From: Desulfocapsa sp.
GTDB lineage: Bacteria; Desulfobacterota; Desulfobulbia; Desulfobulbales; Desulfocapsaceae
Length of the DNA stretch: 64,000 nt
Reading direction: 5' to 3'
Assembly: GCA_030145625.1 (NCBI GenBank)
Contig: JAQYVF010000004.1
Span: 27,585 to 91,584, forward strand
Shown: positions 46,137 through 55,364 of the stretch, in pieces
Position numbering within the stretch: the first letter of the stretch is position 1
Layout of the letters: every line of letters starts with the position of its first letter
The notes under the pieces: model-generated
What the model was told of the DNA's origin: nothing
Seen by the model: the letters and a program-made list of their open reading frames with translations, nothing else
Database searches by the model: none
Translations under genes and position numbers: made by a program

Positions 46137-47777
46137 CTAACAGACATATTTTATGTTTAAACGCTCAGCCGCATCCTTGTCGCCAATGCCAAGGGCATCG
46201 GACATACCTATGGGCAAGGTCTGGGATCGTCCCAGCGGTGCCATGATCTTCTTCATTTCGGTACGAATGGACATGAAGACATCTGCCACCCTTTCTGCCA
46301 CGTGGTCGGGATCAAGTCGACGATACAGTTTCGGGTTCTGACTGGTGATACCCTTGGGACAGATACCAACATTACAGACGTTACAACGATTTTTCTCGTT
46401 GCCAAGACAACCGGCTGCCGCCTGCATGATGTATTTGCCGATATGAACACCGGAGGCACCAAGCATAATCAGAGCTAAGCCGTTCTGGGTGACGTTGCCG
46501 TTTTTACCGATTCCCCCTGCAGCAAAGATTGGGATTTCGTTCTGTTTTCCTTGGGCAACCAGATCCAGGTAGCACTCACGGACATTGGAGGCAATGGGAT
46601 GACCGGTGGCGTCCATGGATACGTTGTAGGCAGCACCTGTTCCGCCGTCGATGCCGTCGATGAGCAGACCTGAGGCGTAGGGATTACGGACCAGGTTATT
46701 GAGTACTGATTTGGCTGAGGTAGAGGCTGAGATCTTGGGATAGACCGGGACCTTGTGGCCAAAGGCAGTTGACATGGTCTGGATCATCTTCATGACCGAC
46801 TCTTCAATGGAGTAGAGGGTCTGATGAACCGGTGGCGAAGGAAGGTCGACACCCTCTGGAACACCACGTAGACGGGCGATGAGCTTGGAGACCTTGAACC
46901 ACATAAGGAGTCCGCCGTCACCAGGTTTTGCACCCTGTCCATATTTGATTTCTATGGCTGCCGGATCACACTGCATGTCCGGGATGGCGCGAATGATTTC
47001 ATCCCAGCCAAAGTAACCGGAAGCGATCTGGAGGACGATGTATTTGAGATAGGGGCTCTTCAGCACCCATGGCGGACAACCTCCCTCACCAGTACACATG
47101 ACCACTGGAATACCCAGTACCTCATTGCAGTAAGCCACACCTTGAAGCAGTCCCAGCCACATGTTGGGGGAGAGGGCACCAAAGGACATGGAGCCGATAA
47201 CAAAGGGGAAGATCTCCCTGGTTGGCGGAATCCAGCCGCCTTCGGCCTTGCGTTTCAGGTACTCTGCCGGGTCGAGGACTCGGCCGAGGGTGGTGGTCAC
47301 GTTGAACTCATGGCGTCCGGCATCAAGGGCGGGATCAGTGAGCATGGAGATGCGGTTAAACATGATCCGGTCAAGGAGGGTGGGGCCAGGTTTGTTGCGC
47401 CGGCCGCCTCGTTTCATCGGTTCACCCTTCTGGTTGTTAAAGAAGAGTGTCCTGTGCTCGTTGGTGTTGGGGACCGGCATGATTGCCTCGTTGGGGCAGA
47501 CCATGGAGCACATGGAACAACCGATACAGGCATTGGCCATGTTTGGTTTCTGGCGAATCCCGACAAAGGTACGGTATTCGTTGCCACGGCTCTTTTTGAG
47601 GACATCCAGCTTTGGCATCCTCTGTCGTCTATAGGCCAGGTAGATGGCCTCTTTTGGGCAGACTGCGGTGCAGTGACCACAGAGGGTACACCTGTCTTCC
47701 CGGTGCTGGACTATCCAAGGCAGGTCGGTATAACTTAAGCTGCCTGGGCTAATGGATACGGATCGTGCTGGGACCAT
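46137..47777 (-). CDS. glutamate synthase FMN-binding central domain with N-terminal ferredoxin (archaeal-type split GltB)
   Basis: CTLCGHCTAVCPKEAI, CIGCSMCSMVCPNEAI; KYGQGAKPGDGGLLM; LLIDGIDGGTGAA; GVHIGKYIMQAAAGCLGNEKNRCNVCNVGICPKGITSQNP. Confidence 0.92.
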   Translation of the reverse strand: MVPARSVSISPGSLSYTDLPWIVQHREDRCTLCGHCTAVCPKEAIYLAYRRQRMPKLDVLKKSRGNEYRTFVGIRQKPNMANACIGCSMCSMVCPNEAIMPVPNTNEHRTLFFNNQKGEPMKRGGRRNKPGPTLLDRIMFNRISMLTDPALDAGRHEFNVTTTLGRVLDPAEYLKRKAEGGWIPPTREIFPFVIGSMSFGALSPNMWLGLLQGVAYCNEVLGIPVVMCTGEGGCPPWVLKSPYLKYIVLQIASGYFGWDEIIRAIPDMQCDPAAIEIKYGQGAKPGDGGLLMWFKVSKLIARLRGVPEGVDLPSPPVHQTLYSIEESVMKMIQTMSTAFGHKVPVYPKISASTSAKSVLNNLVRNPYASGLLIDGIDGGTGAAYNVSMDATGHPIASNVRECYLDLVAQGKQNEIPIFAAGGIGKNGNVTQNGLALIMLGASGVHIGKYIMQAAAGCLGNEKNRCNVCNVGICPKGITSQNPKLYRRLDPDHVAERVADVFMSIRTEMKKIMAPLGRSQTLPIGMSDALGIGDKDAAERLNIKYVC

Positions 47778-48877
47778 ATTGTCAGTTCCTTTCTCTCTGG
47801 TGGTACAATGATTGTGTGTTCACGCATGGGTTGAAAATCGAAGGAGGGGTCACGGTCAGGGACCATGGCATCCACTCCGCACATCTCGGAGGCAATGGCC
47901 CAGGCACCTTCGCGGCCGCCAACGGTTGCGGGCCTCAGTTTTTTCTGATCCATTGCCAGCATACAGGTTTCATCGGGCAGGGTAGCGATTACTGCGTTGG
48001 GGCCGTCAATGATGAGACGACGGCAGGCGTTGCGCAAACCGGTAAGAAATTCACCCTGTGGATGGGTGGCCAGTTCCTCGCTTCGTAACGGGGTAATGAT
48101 ATGCTTGTAGGCCTGCAACGGCAATTTCAGCTGTTTTAGGGTGTAGTGGAGAATATGAGTGAAGACCTCCGAGTCGCTCTGGTATCCGGTATAGCCTGGA
48201 AAATGTTTACCCAGCAGCCAGTCGCGAATGGGAACAAAGGCAGTGTTCTCACCATTTGTCATGGAGGAAATTCCTTGGATAAAGAAGGGGTGACAGGCAT
48301 AGAGGTTGATTCCGTAGTTGGTGTTCTGTCTTCCCTGGGCCATACAGACCCGTGACAGAATCCGGCTGTCGGAAAGGCCAAGGCCATCACCAACGCCGAG
48401 TGGCCAACCTACTTCTTTGATGGTAGCCACATCGGGCCAGAAGGAAAAGGCTGTGAGGTCGTTGCCGTGCTCTTCTCCGTCTCGGCGCAGGGCCAGGCGG
48501 GTGAGCATCAGTTCGGTCTCAATTTCTTCTTGTGAAAGGGAGGCAAAGGCTACGGGTAAATTATAGACCCGAAGGAAGTAACGATAGCGGTCTGTTGCCT
48601 CTATAAGAGACGAGTTGGTCTCGAACTCATGATCATATTTGAGTTCGTAGCCTCGATCCTGCATGAAGCTGTTCAGGCGATGCCAGGCCTCTTCTGTATG
48701 GGCGATACCGGAAAGAATGGGGAATTTCGAGTCATATTTGAAATCCTCAAAGTGAAGACCGCGAAGCAGCAGGCCGAGGCCGGAGCCGTCGTATCCTTCC
48801 TGCATGGCCTCCATGGCCTGGAGAACCTCATAGGGTGAGAAGGCCTCGCTGGCAGTTTTCAGGGCTAAACGACACAT
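47735..48877 (-). CDS. glutamate synthase glutamine amidotransferase (class II) subunit
   Basis: MCRLALKTASEAFSPYEVLQAM; MAQGRQNTNYGINLYACHPF; clustered with the GltB/GltD parts; 43-bp ORF overlap with the next gene. Confidence 0.9.
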   Translation of the reverse strand: MCRLALKTASEAFSPYEVLQAMEAMQEGYDGSGLGLLLRGLHFEDFKYDSKFPILSGIAHTEEAWHRLNSFMQDRGYELKYDHEFETNSSLIEATDRYRYFLRVYNLPVAFASLSQEEIETELMLTRLALRRDGEEHGNDLTAFSFWPDVATIKEVGWPLGVGDGLGLSDSRILSRVCMAQGRQNTNYGINLYACHPFFIQGISSMTNGENTAFVPIRDWLLGKHFPGYTGYQSDSEVFTHILHYTLKQLKLPLQAYKHIITPLRSEELATHPQGEFLTGLRNACRRLIIDGPNAVIATLPDETCMLAMDQKKLRPATVGGREGAWAIASEMCGVDAMVPDRDPSFDFQPMREHTIIVPPERKELTIWSQHDPYPLAQAA

Positions 48878-49369
48878 GCATTTCTCCTGATTTATTAAAA
48901 TTGAACTGCCCTGTCAGAGGCAGAGGATGTTGTTTACCGATATAGTAAATACGGTAAGATATTTTGTCTAATTGTTTTTTTCTTTCTGTTTTATCGAAAA
49001 AAATAAAAGAAATTTGGCAAACCAAAAATGCTTACAACTAAACCCTGGCATTGTCAAGATGAAAGGATCGAGAGCTGAAAATCCAACTTGGCGCGGTGTT
49101 AATATTATGGTGGAACAGCCGATATGATTGTTTGGAGCTCTTTTCAAAAGAGAGGAAAGGGCAAAATCGGCCAGTGGTAATGCCTGCAGGGGAGAAGCAA
49201 TCAGAAGAAACCCTGCCGGCATATGTGTAGGGGATACAGGTACCTGAGTTTTTTATAATGATACTGTCCCGCTATGGATAGGTATGTTTAGCGGTCCGTT
49301 CGTTGGAGAATCGGTGTTTGAATCTTTACCAATCAGTGGCTAAAAAAAATTTGACGCAGGAGGAGTGGA

Positions 49370-50650
49370 ATGAAGATTAACACTTCGCAGATCAGCATGG
49401 ACGCGTCAGCAGAGCACAAGGATGTGACAGAGCGGTTGGGGCAGGTAATTCGTCAACAGGAGGGAGAGGAACAGCAGTTTCGACTGAATTTGCCTGGCAT
49501 CAGGAATTACAGATTGGAAAGAGTTGAAGAAAACAGGCAGTCTCAGGAAGTGAGGGCGGCAAGTTCAGTGCGTTGCTTCGAGCAGGAGATAAACTATCTG
49601 ACTGAAGCAGATGAAGTAATGGAGCGGATGGTGGAAGAGGTCGTGGGACAGCAAGTCCGTCTGCGTAGGAGTGATGGTTTGGGGAATCGAGAAAATGTCT
49701 CGCTGAATAAGCCACTCAATCCGCCAGGAAAGCAGGTCTCTTTTTCCTTTGCCTCCCATTCTTTACAGTATGAGTATGAACGCGTCTCTGTTCATTCTTC
49801 AGGCGCTGTTCAACTTGATGATGGCCGTTCCATTGATTTTTCTTTGGAACTTACCATGGAACGGGAATCTCTGGTTCGGGAGAGTGTTGCCTGGCAGGCG
49901 GCGGGGCGAGTGCTCATGGACCCCCTGGTTCTTAATTTTGATTGTGATTTGAGGGGGCTGTCTAATAAGAAATTTCAGTTTGATCTTGATTGTGATGGGA
50001 AGGCAGATGAACTCTGTTGCTTACAGCCTGGAACCGGCTTCCTGGCCCTGGATTTAAACAATGATCGGAAAATAAATGATGGCGGTGAGCTCTTTGGTCC
50101 CAGTAGCGGCCATGGCTTTACAGAGCTTGCCGGATATGACCTGGATAACAATGGCTGGATTGATGAAAATGATTCGATTTTTCACAAGTTGAGTATCTGG
50201 AAACAGGACGGGGGAGATGAACCTGCTTTGCTCACCCTTGCCGAGGCTGGTGTGGGAGCGATCTGTCTGGCTTATGACAAGAGTAGCTTTCAGTTGAAAG
50301 GAGATAATAATGATCTTCTGGGAGAAGTGGCTGCCAATGGACTCTTTCTCACTGAAGCAGGAGAGGTGAGACCTATTCAGGAGATAAAATTGAGCATGGA
50401 GGAAGCTGAGAGTGATTCTTCATCATTTGTCAAAGATGGAGAAATAACAAATGGAGAACAGTCAGAAACTCTGCGCTTTCTAAGCCAAATGGTAGCCATT
50501 CGTCAAGCTGAGGCACAGGCCCTGACCCGGCTCCGTTTATTCAGGCGGGAGCCGCAGGATGAGCGTGATATCTTAGCCAGATTATTTCCGGAGTGGGAAA
50601 AAGAAATGGAGTTGGCATCTGTGCAGGAAAGAAGGAAGAAACTCAGTTAG
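49370..50650 (+). CDS. EF-hand-like calcium-binding repeat protein of unknown function
   Basis: FQFDLDCDGKADEL, LALDLNNDRKINDGGELFGPSSGHGF, AGYDLDNNGWIDENDSIFHKL. Confidence 0.75.
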   Translation: MKINTSQISMDASAEHKDVTERLGQVIRQQEGEEQQFRLNLPGIRNYRLERVEENRQSQEVRAASSVRCFEQEINYLTEADEVMERMVEEVVGQQVRLRRSDGLGNRENVSLNKPLNPPGKQVSFSFASHSLQYEYERVSVHSSGAVQLDDGRSIDFSLELTMERESLVRESVAWQAAGRVLMDPLVLNFDCDLRGLSNKKFQFDLDCDGKADELCCLQPGTGFLALDLNNDRKINDGGELFGPSSGHGFTELAGYDLDNNGWIDENDSIFHKLSIWKQDGGDEPALLTLAEAGVGAICLAYDKSSFQLKGDNNDLLGEVAANGLFLTEAGEVRPIQEIKLSMEEAESDSSSFVKDGEITNGEQSETLRFLSQMVAIRQAEAQALTRLRLFRREPQDERDILARLFPEWEKEMELASVQERRKKLS

Positions 50651-50736
50651 CTTATGCTGAAAAAGACAGTTTGATCCGGGGCAGAGGTACTGGTACCCAT
50701 TAATAAATTCCTCTGCCCTGGGGAGATGATTGTGGG

Positions 50737-51858
50737 TCACCATGTAAGTATGGAATTGGTCACAATCGGGTCGCCATTTGCCAGGACAAAGATTCCCGGA
50801 TAACCTGCTGTTTCAAACCCCTCGCTTTTGGGATTGGAGAGATAGGAGTCTTTGATTACCAGGGATCCGGTTCGGTCATTACTTACAAAGAAAATTGCAC
50901 TCCCCCCTTCCTTGGCGCTGTTCTCCTCGATCTTTGTTCCGCAGAGAGAAAGGGTGAAACTGTTCCCGTCATTGTAGATAGCCCCTCCGCTTCCGCCTCC
51001 CGGGGTCCCGGGGCGTGCAGGATTGGCACCGTATCCAATGGCGCGATTATGGCTGAAAAGACTGTTGAGCACAGTGTAGGAAACACCGATGCTGGAGAGG
51101 CCGCCTCCGTTGGAACAGATATTGCCGTAGTCTGCTTTCCCACCGAAGGTAGAGCTGACCACATATACAGGTTTGTTTTCATACTGGCTTAAGACCCGTA
51201 CAGCCGCTCCACCTGTATCCGGTCCGGTATCAGCGCAGACATTATTGAAGAAGCGAGAGTTTATGATTTTAAATCTACCTCCACGAACCCATATGGCTCC
51301 TCCGCCATCATATTGATATTCTGTTTTTGAATTCCCATGGCTAAACGTTATATTCTGAACCGTGAGCTGGGGGTGGTCCTGATTCTGGCAATGGGAGGTA
51401 GTCCATACCTGTTCGGCATCACAGGTATTCATGTAGAGAATTCGACGCTTATCATTTCCGCTGAGGGTCACTTTGCCGCCACCGTCAATGACGATTCGGG
51501 GGCCGGTGTTATTAAAGACCTTTGCCGTTTCCTCCATGAGAATAGTAAGCGGAGCAGGTCCGCAGTTGAAGGTAATTACTCCTCCCTTGGCAACAGCAGC
51601 CACAACAGCTTCACTGGTACAGCTTTGCGGAGTGCCATTGCCTATGACTTGATTGGGCTGAGAGACATCTTCTTCCTGCGCCTCGGGAGGAATCAAACAG
51701 GTTCCATCAGGGTTCCCTGCTTCCACATTTTGTTGTCCGGCAGCAAAAATAGCTGGTAGAAACAAGGTGAAATCCTTTTTTCCTTCTCCACAAAAGCTGG
51801 GGGAAGGTGACAGGGCAATAAAAAAGCTGCTAATGTAAAAGAGAGTAACCAGGCGCAT
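50737..51858 (-). CDS. secreted right-handed beta-helix (pectate-lyase-like fold) protein
   Basis: Signal peptide; IVIDGGGKVTLSGNDKRRILYM, LTVQNITFSHGNSK, FKIINSRFFNN, YTVLNSLFSHNRA repeats. Confidence 0.75.
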   Translation of the reverse strand: MRLVTLFYISSFFIALSPSPSFCGEGKKDFTLFLPAIFAAGQQNVEAGNPDGTCLIPPEAQEEDVSQPNQVIGNGTPQSCTSEAVVAAVAKGGVITFNCGPAPLTILMEETAKVFNNTGPRIVIDGGGKVTLSGNDKRRILYMNTCDAEQVWTTSHCQNQDHPQLTVQNITFSHGNSKTEYQYDGGGAIWVRGGRFKIINSRFFNNVCADTGPDTGGAAVRVLSQYENKPVYVVSSTFGGKADYGNICSNGGGLSSIGVSYTVLNSLFSHNRAIGYGANPARPGTPGGGSGGAIYNDGNSFTLSLCGTKIEENSAKEGGSAIFFVSNDRTGSLVIKDSYLSNPKSEGFETAGYPGIFVLANGDPIVTNSILTW

Positions 51859-52185
51859 AGTGAATGATTTTTTTGGTTGAGAAAGACAACTTGTTTAACT
51901 GATGACCGTTTACTGGGGACGATGAGAGGTGTTGACTACATTGTTATCTCCCTTAATCAAGTATACAAAATTATTTTTGAAACATCCATGTGCATTTTGT
52001 GAAATGCATTAACCATATCAAGGGATATATTTTTGCCATTGAATATCCTTATTATTTGATTTGTGATAAGGTTTTGGTAAAGAGAGAGGTAACTCTGTTC
52101 ATTTGTAAGGAATGATTTGAATCATTGACCTTTTTTCCTGATCATTGCTTGATATGGGGACGATGATTTTTGAACTCGTTGCTGA

Positions 52186-52554
52186 ATGGAGAGGGCCTTG
52201 AGAAAACGGGATGAAATGAAATACAAGCGAGCGACCAGTAATTTTTTAATAAGAAAAAAAGTTTTGAGGTTGTCTGTTTTTCTCGTGGGACTCTTATTTC
52301 TCACGGAATCTGCTTTTGCAGAGACTCAATCCATGCCCGCTTGTCTTGAGCTCCTCCAGAACCGTTGTCAGAGCTGCCATTATCTTAATCGTGTCTGTCA
52401 AAAGCTTGAGGAGAAATCCAAGCGGCGCTGGGCGGCCACACTGAAGCGGATGGTTAAGCGGCGGGGAGCAAATCTTAGCGGGGAGGAACAGGATTTTCTT
52501 CTTGACTGCCTGGCGACTCCTGCTCCTGACATCAAACAGGAATGTGGAAAGTAG
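52186..52554 (+). CDS. small exported monoheme c-type-like protein
   Basis: TM/signal region FLVGLLFLTESAFA; CQSCH. Confidence 0.6.
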   Translation: MERALRKRDEMKYKRATSNFLIRKKVLRLSVFLVGLLFLTESAFAETQSMPACLELLQNRCQSCHYLNRVCQKLEEKSKRRWAATLKRMVKRRGANLSGEEQDFLLDCLATPAPDIKQECGK

Positions 52555-52734
52555 CTTTCTGGTGTTTCAATTAATAGCAGTAAATAATCTACGTATAAAA
52601 GATGGACTAGGTGGTGTATTCTTAGAGAAAAAGTGAGCACATGTTGCTCTCTGCAAAGAGATGTTATATCGTGTAATACGTTCAATACGACGATTCTGTT
52701 TCGTATATCAAGGATTATTTCAAAGGAGGTTGTT

Positions 52735-53805
52735 ATGGAAACCGATATCCTTTTTTCCCCATTGACCATCAAAAGTCACATTTTCCGTAATCGAATTGGC
52801 GTGGCTCCCATGACTCGGATGTCAGGCGGGGTTGACGGTACTCCCCGTCCTGATGTTCTCGATTTTCTGGTACGTCGTGCCGAGCTCGGAGCCGGTCTGG
52901 TTTATACCGAGGCCATTGTGACCGATTATGAGTCTGCTCAGGGGTATCCGGGACAGGCAAGACTGACCACCCAGCCCCAGATTGATGCCTGGTTTAAGGT
53001 GGTACAGGATATTCATGACCATGGTGGCAAGGCAATCATGCAGATGTTTCACTGTGGTCGGATGGCCTGGCCTGAAGTGAATCCAGCCCATCGGACCATC
53101 GCACCAAGCGCTGTGGCTCCGGCTCAGGATAATCCGCTGACCGGTAGTCCCTATCCTCGTCCTGAAGAAATGAGCCACTTTGATATTGATCATGTCATTC
53201 AGGGTTTTGTGGAGACCGCACGGGGGGCAGTGGCTGCAGGCTTTGATGGCATCGAGATTCACGGTGCCCATGGGTATCTGATCAGCCAGTTTCTTTCATC
53301 TTACTCCAATAAGCGTCACGATGAGTATGGTGGTTCGGTGGAGAATCGGTTCTCTTTTGCCCGCGAGATCATCAGAGCTGTGCGTCGGGTGGTGCCTGAT
53401 GATCGATTGCTGCTCTTTCGTATTTCCAATTGGGGAGTGGCTGACATGGAGGTGTCACTGTTTGCTTCTGAACAGGAGTGGCAGACCATGGTCGCTCTGT
53501 TGGATAAGGAGGAGCTTGATGCACTGTCGATCTCCACCTACCGTTTCAGTGATCCAGCCTTTGACGGCAGACAGAATATGGCTCAACTGACTCGTGCAGT
53601 TACCTCCCTGCCTCTTCTGATCTGTGGCCAGATCCATGATCGGGCAACGGCTGAGGCTGCAATAGAGGATGCGGATATTGTGCTCAGCGGGAAATCCATA
53701 TTACTTAATCCCAACTGGGTTGAGGGGGTACGGGATGGAAAAGCGATGCCCCTGTATTCATCAGATGAAGCCAACGTGGCGTATACGGAGGAGCCTCTAC
53801 CCTGA
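52735..53805 (+). CDS. NADH:flavin oxidoreductase / old yellow enzyme family
   Basis: SPLTIKSHIFRNRIGVAPMTRMSG; GFDGIEIHGAHGYLISQFLSSYSNKRHDEYGGSVENR; start METDILF after GGAGG. Confidence 0.93.
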   Translation: METDILFSPLTIKSHIFRNRIGVAPMTRMSGGVDGTPRPDVLDFLVRRAELGAGLVYTEAIVTDYESAQGYPGQARLTTQPQIDAWFKVVQDIHDHGGKAIMQMFHCGRMAWPEVNPAHRTIAPSAVAPAQDNPLTGSPYPRPEEMSHFDIDHVIQGFVETARGAVAAGFDGIEIHGAHGYLISQFLSSYSNKRHDEYGGSVENRFSFAREIIRAVRRVVPDDRLLLFRISNWGVADMEVSLFASEQEWQTMVALLDKEELDALSISTYRFSDPAFDGRQNMAQLTRAVTSLPLLICGQIHDRATAEAAIEDADIVLSGKSILLNPNWVEGVRDGKAMPLYSSDEANVAYTEEPLP

Positions 53806-53844
53806 TCCGGATTTATGGCTGTTGTTGATAGCGGAACTGCTGTG

Positions 53845-54132
53845 TCAGCAACAGCCGGACATGATTTTGCGACCTGCAAAATTGTTGATCCATCTGGCGA
53901 TAATTTCGGCGGCGCAGCCGACACCTGGGGTGACGTTGATTGCCTGTACCGGGCAGTTTTTCGCACAGGCACCGCACTCCATGCAGGCATCGTGATCATT
54001 TATTGCTGCCTTGTGTACAGTAACAGTAAAGATGCGGTGGGGACAGACGATGACACAGTTACCGCAACCTATACAGGTTTCTTGATCCAGATTGAGGGTG
54101 GCGACTTTGTCGATATAGCGAAAGTTTTGCAT
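53845..54132 (-). CDS. hgcB: mercury methylation ferredoxin HgcB
   Basis: CIGCGNCVIVCPH and CMECGACAKNCPV clusters, C-terminal vicinal Cys (MSGCC), directly downstream of hgcA; start MQNFRYIDKV (ORF track 54177). Confidence 0.93.
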   Translation of the reverse strand: MQNFRYIDKVATLNLDQETCIGCGNCVIVCPHRIFTVTVHKAAINDHDACMECGACAKNCPVQAINVTPGVGCAAEIIARWINNFAGRKIMSGCC

Positions 54133-54149
54133 GTTAGTTGCTTGGGTAG

Positions 54150-55346
54150 CTAATAAATAAAAGGGGCAATGAGCCATAGCAGCAGGCTGACAGCTGTGGC
54201 AATGGCTTGGATCGGAATCCCTCGACGCATCTCATGTTCCACTCCGGTGGGGGAGGTGAAAGGGGTGGCACCGGTAAAGTTCATGGCCAGGTAGGAACTG
54301 AGCGTAGTGATCCAGAGAAGTAAAGCCAATCCCTCAAGAGTGTTCATGCTCCCGCTAGAGATTCCCCAGCAGGCTGATCCGCCGGCCAGACCAGGTAACA
54401 AGCCTTTGACCCAGAACTGTCGACCGGGCAGCCAGGGCAGGATGAGCGGCACCAGAATTGTGCCGCACCCGATACCCATCAGGGTCGCACCTATCAGGTG
54501 CAGGCCTCGTGTCCAGGCAGCGGCTGCTGAGAAGATGGTGGGACCGATCCCCGAGAACAGCAGGGAGGCTGGAATTAAAATGGCCAGGGGTTGCATGAGC
54601 AAGTAAAGCTCCACAGGGATCAATACTGCCCGTTCTTCCAGGCTAAAAGTCACCGAACGCATGCTCTCGTCAGCCTGATTGTTGTTGGCGAGAAAAGTCG
54701 GCAGGTCTTTGGCTCGTACTGGTCCGAACAGGACCTTGAAGCCGCATTCTTTTTTTACCTGAAAGGCGGCTACACCGGTGGCACCGAGCTGCGGCAGAAT
54801 CAGGATACGGTGCTTGACCACTTCCTGCAGGCGGCATTGGGCTATGCTGTAGAGTATTTCTTCGGTGGAGAAGGTTCCTTTGCCGGCAGCGCACCAGACA
54901 TTGATTCCTCTGGTATCGGCTACAAGCAGCCAGGCATCCAAAGAGTCCAACTGAAAACGAAGATTGTCAAAGGAGAGCTTGTAGTTGCCGGTTACCAGCA
55001 CTGGTGATTCCGGGCCTGGGCTGCCCACTGCGTACAGGCCTGGAGTGATCTTGTAGTTGTTTCGGGTCGGGCCGATTCTGGTCAGGATCGTTCCCAGTTT
55101 GTCACGTAGTGTCGGCCGAGAGGCCACTTGCGGTACCGGCCCTGCCGGGGTCTGGAGAAAGTCGGTGACAAAGGGGTGGATGGTGTAGCCGGCCCGTTGA
55201 TGAACCCCGGCCCGGGGGGCTCCTTTTGGGCCTCAGCAAGGGCTGTTGTCTGATGGAGAAGGAGGTGCCTGGCTACACCCACCGGTCTGTTGTTGCTGGG
55301 GATACAGGGGCAGTGGTTGCAGGCTTTTGTCTGAAGGGCGCATCAT
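54150..55346 (-). CDS. hgcA: mercury methylation corrinoid protein HgcA; frame contains one in-frame UGA at 55235-55233 (possible Sec) - ORF track gives only 54150..55127 from an internal GTG
   Basis: VADTRGINVWCAAGKGTFSTEEI (NVWCAAGK signature) and about five C-terminal TM helices; upstream same-frame MMRPSDKSLQPLPLYPQQQTGGCSQAPPSPSDNSPC(UGA)GPKGAPRAGVHQRAGYTIHPFVTDFLQTPAGPVPQVASRP. Confidence 0.9.
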
Positions 55347-55364
55347 CTTCCGTTGTTGAGGTAA

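Noticed and set aside
46080-46140. TGAACATTGAAAACTGAAAAC short tandem-like stretch before the GltB core stop
   Set aside because: Low-complexity A-rich sequence; too short to support a repeat family from this window.
53845-53853. HgcB ends Cys-Cys-UGA, possibly a Cys-Cys-Sec terminus
   Set aside because: A terminal vicinal Cys pair followed by a stop is a normal HgcB ending; I saw no conserved extension downstream.
55082-55282. ORF-track minus-strand 66-aa ORF (MGVARHLLLHQTTALAEAQKEPPG...) as the real HgcA N-terminus via frameshift
   Set aside because: It is out of frame with HgcA and its own upstream frame hits a stop before any ATG. The HgcA frame itself reaches an ATG through a single UGA. 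Kept only as the alternative explanation (indel in the GC-rich homopolymer run).
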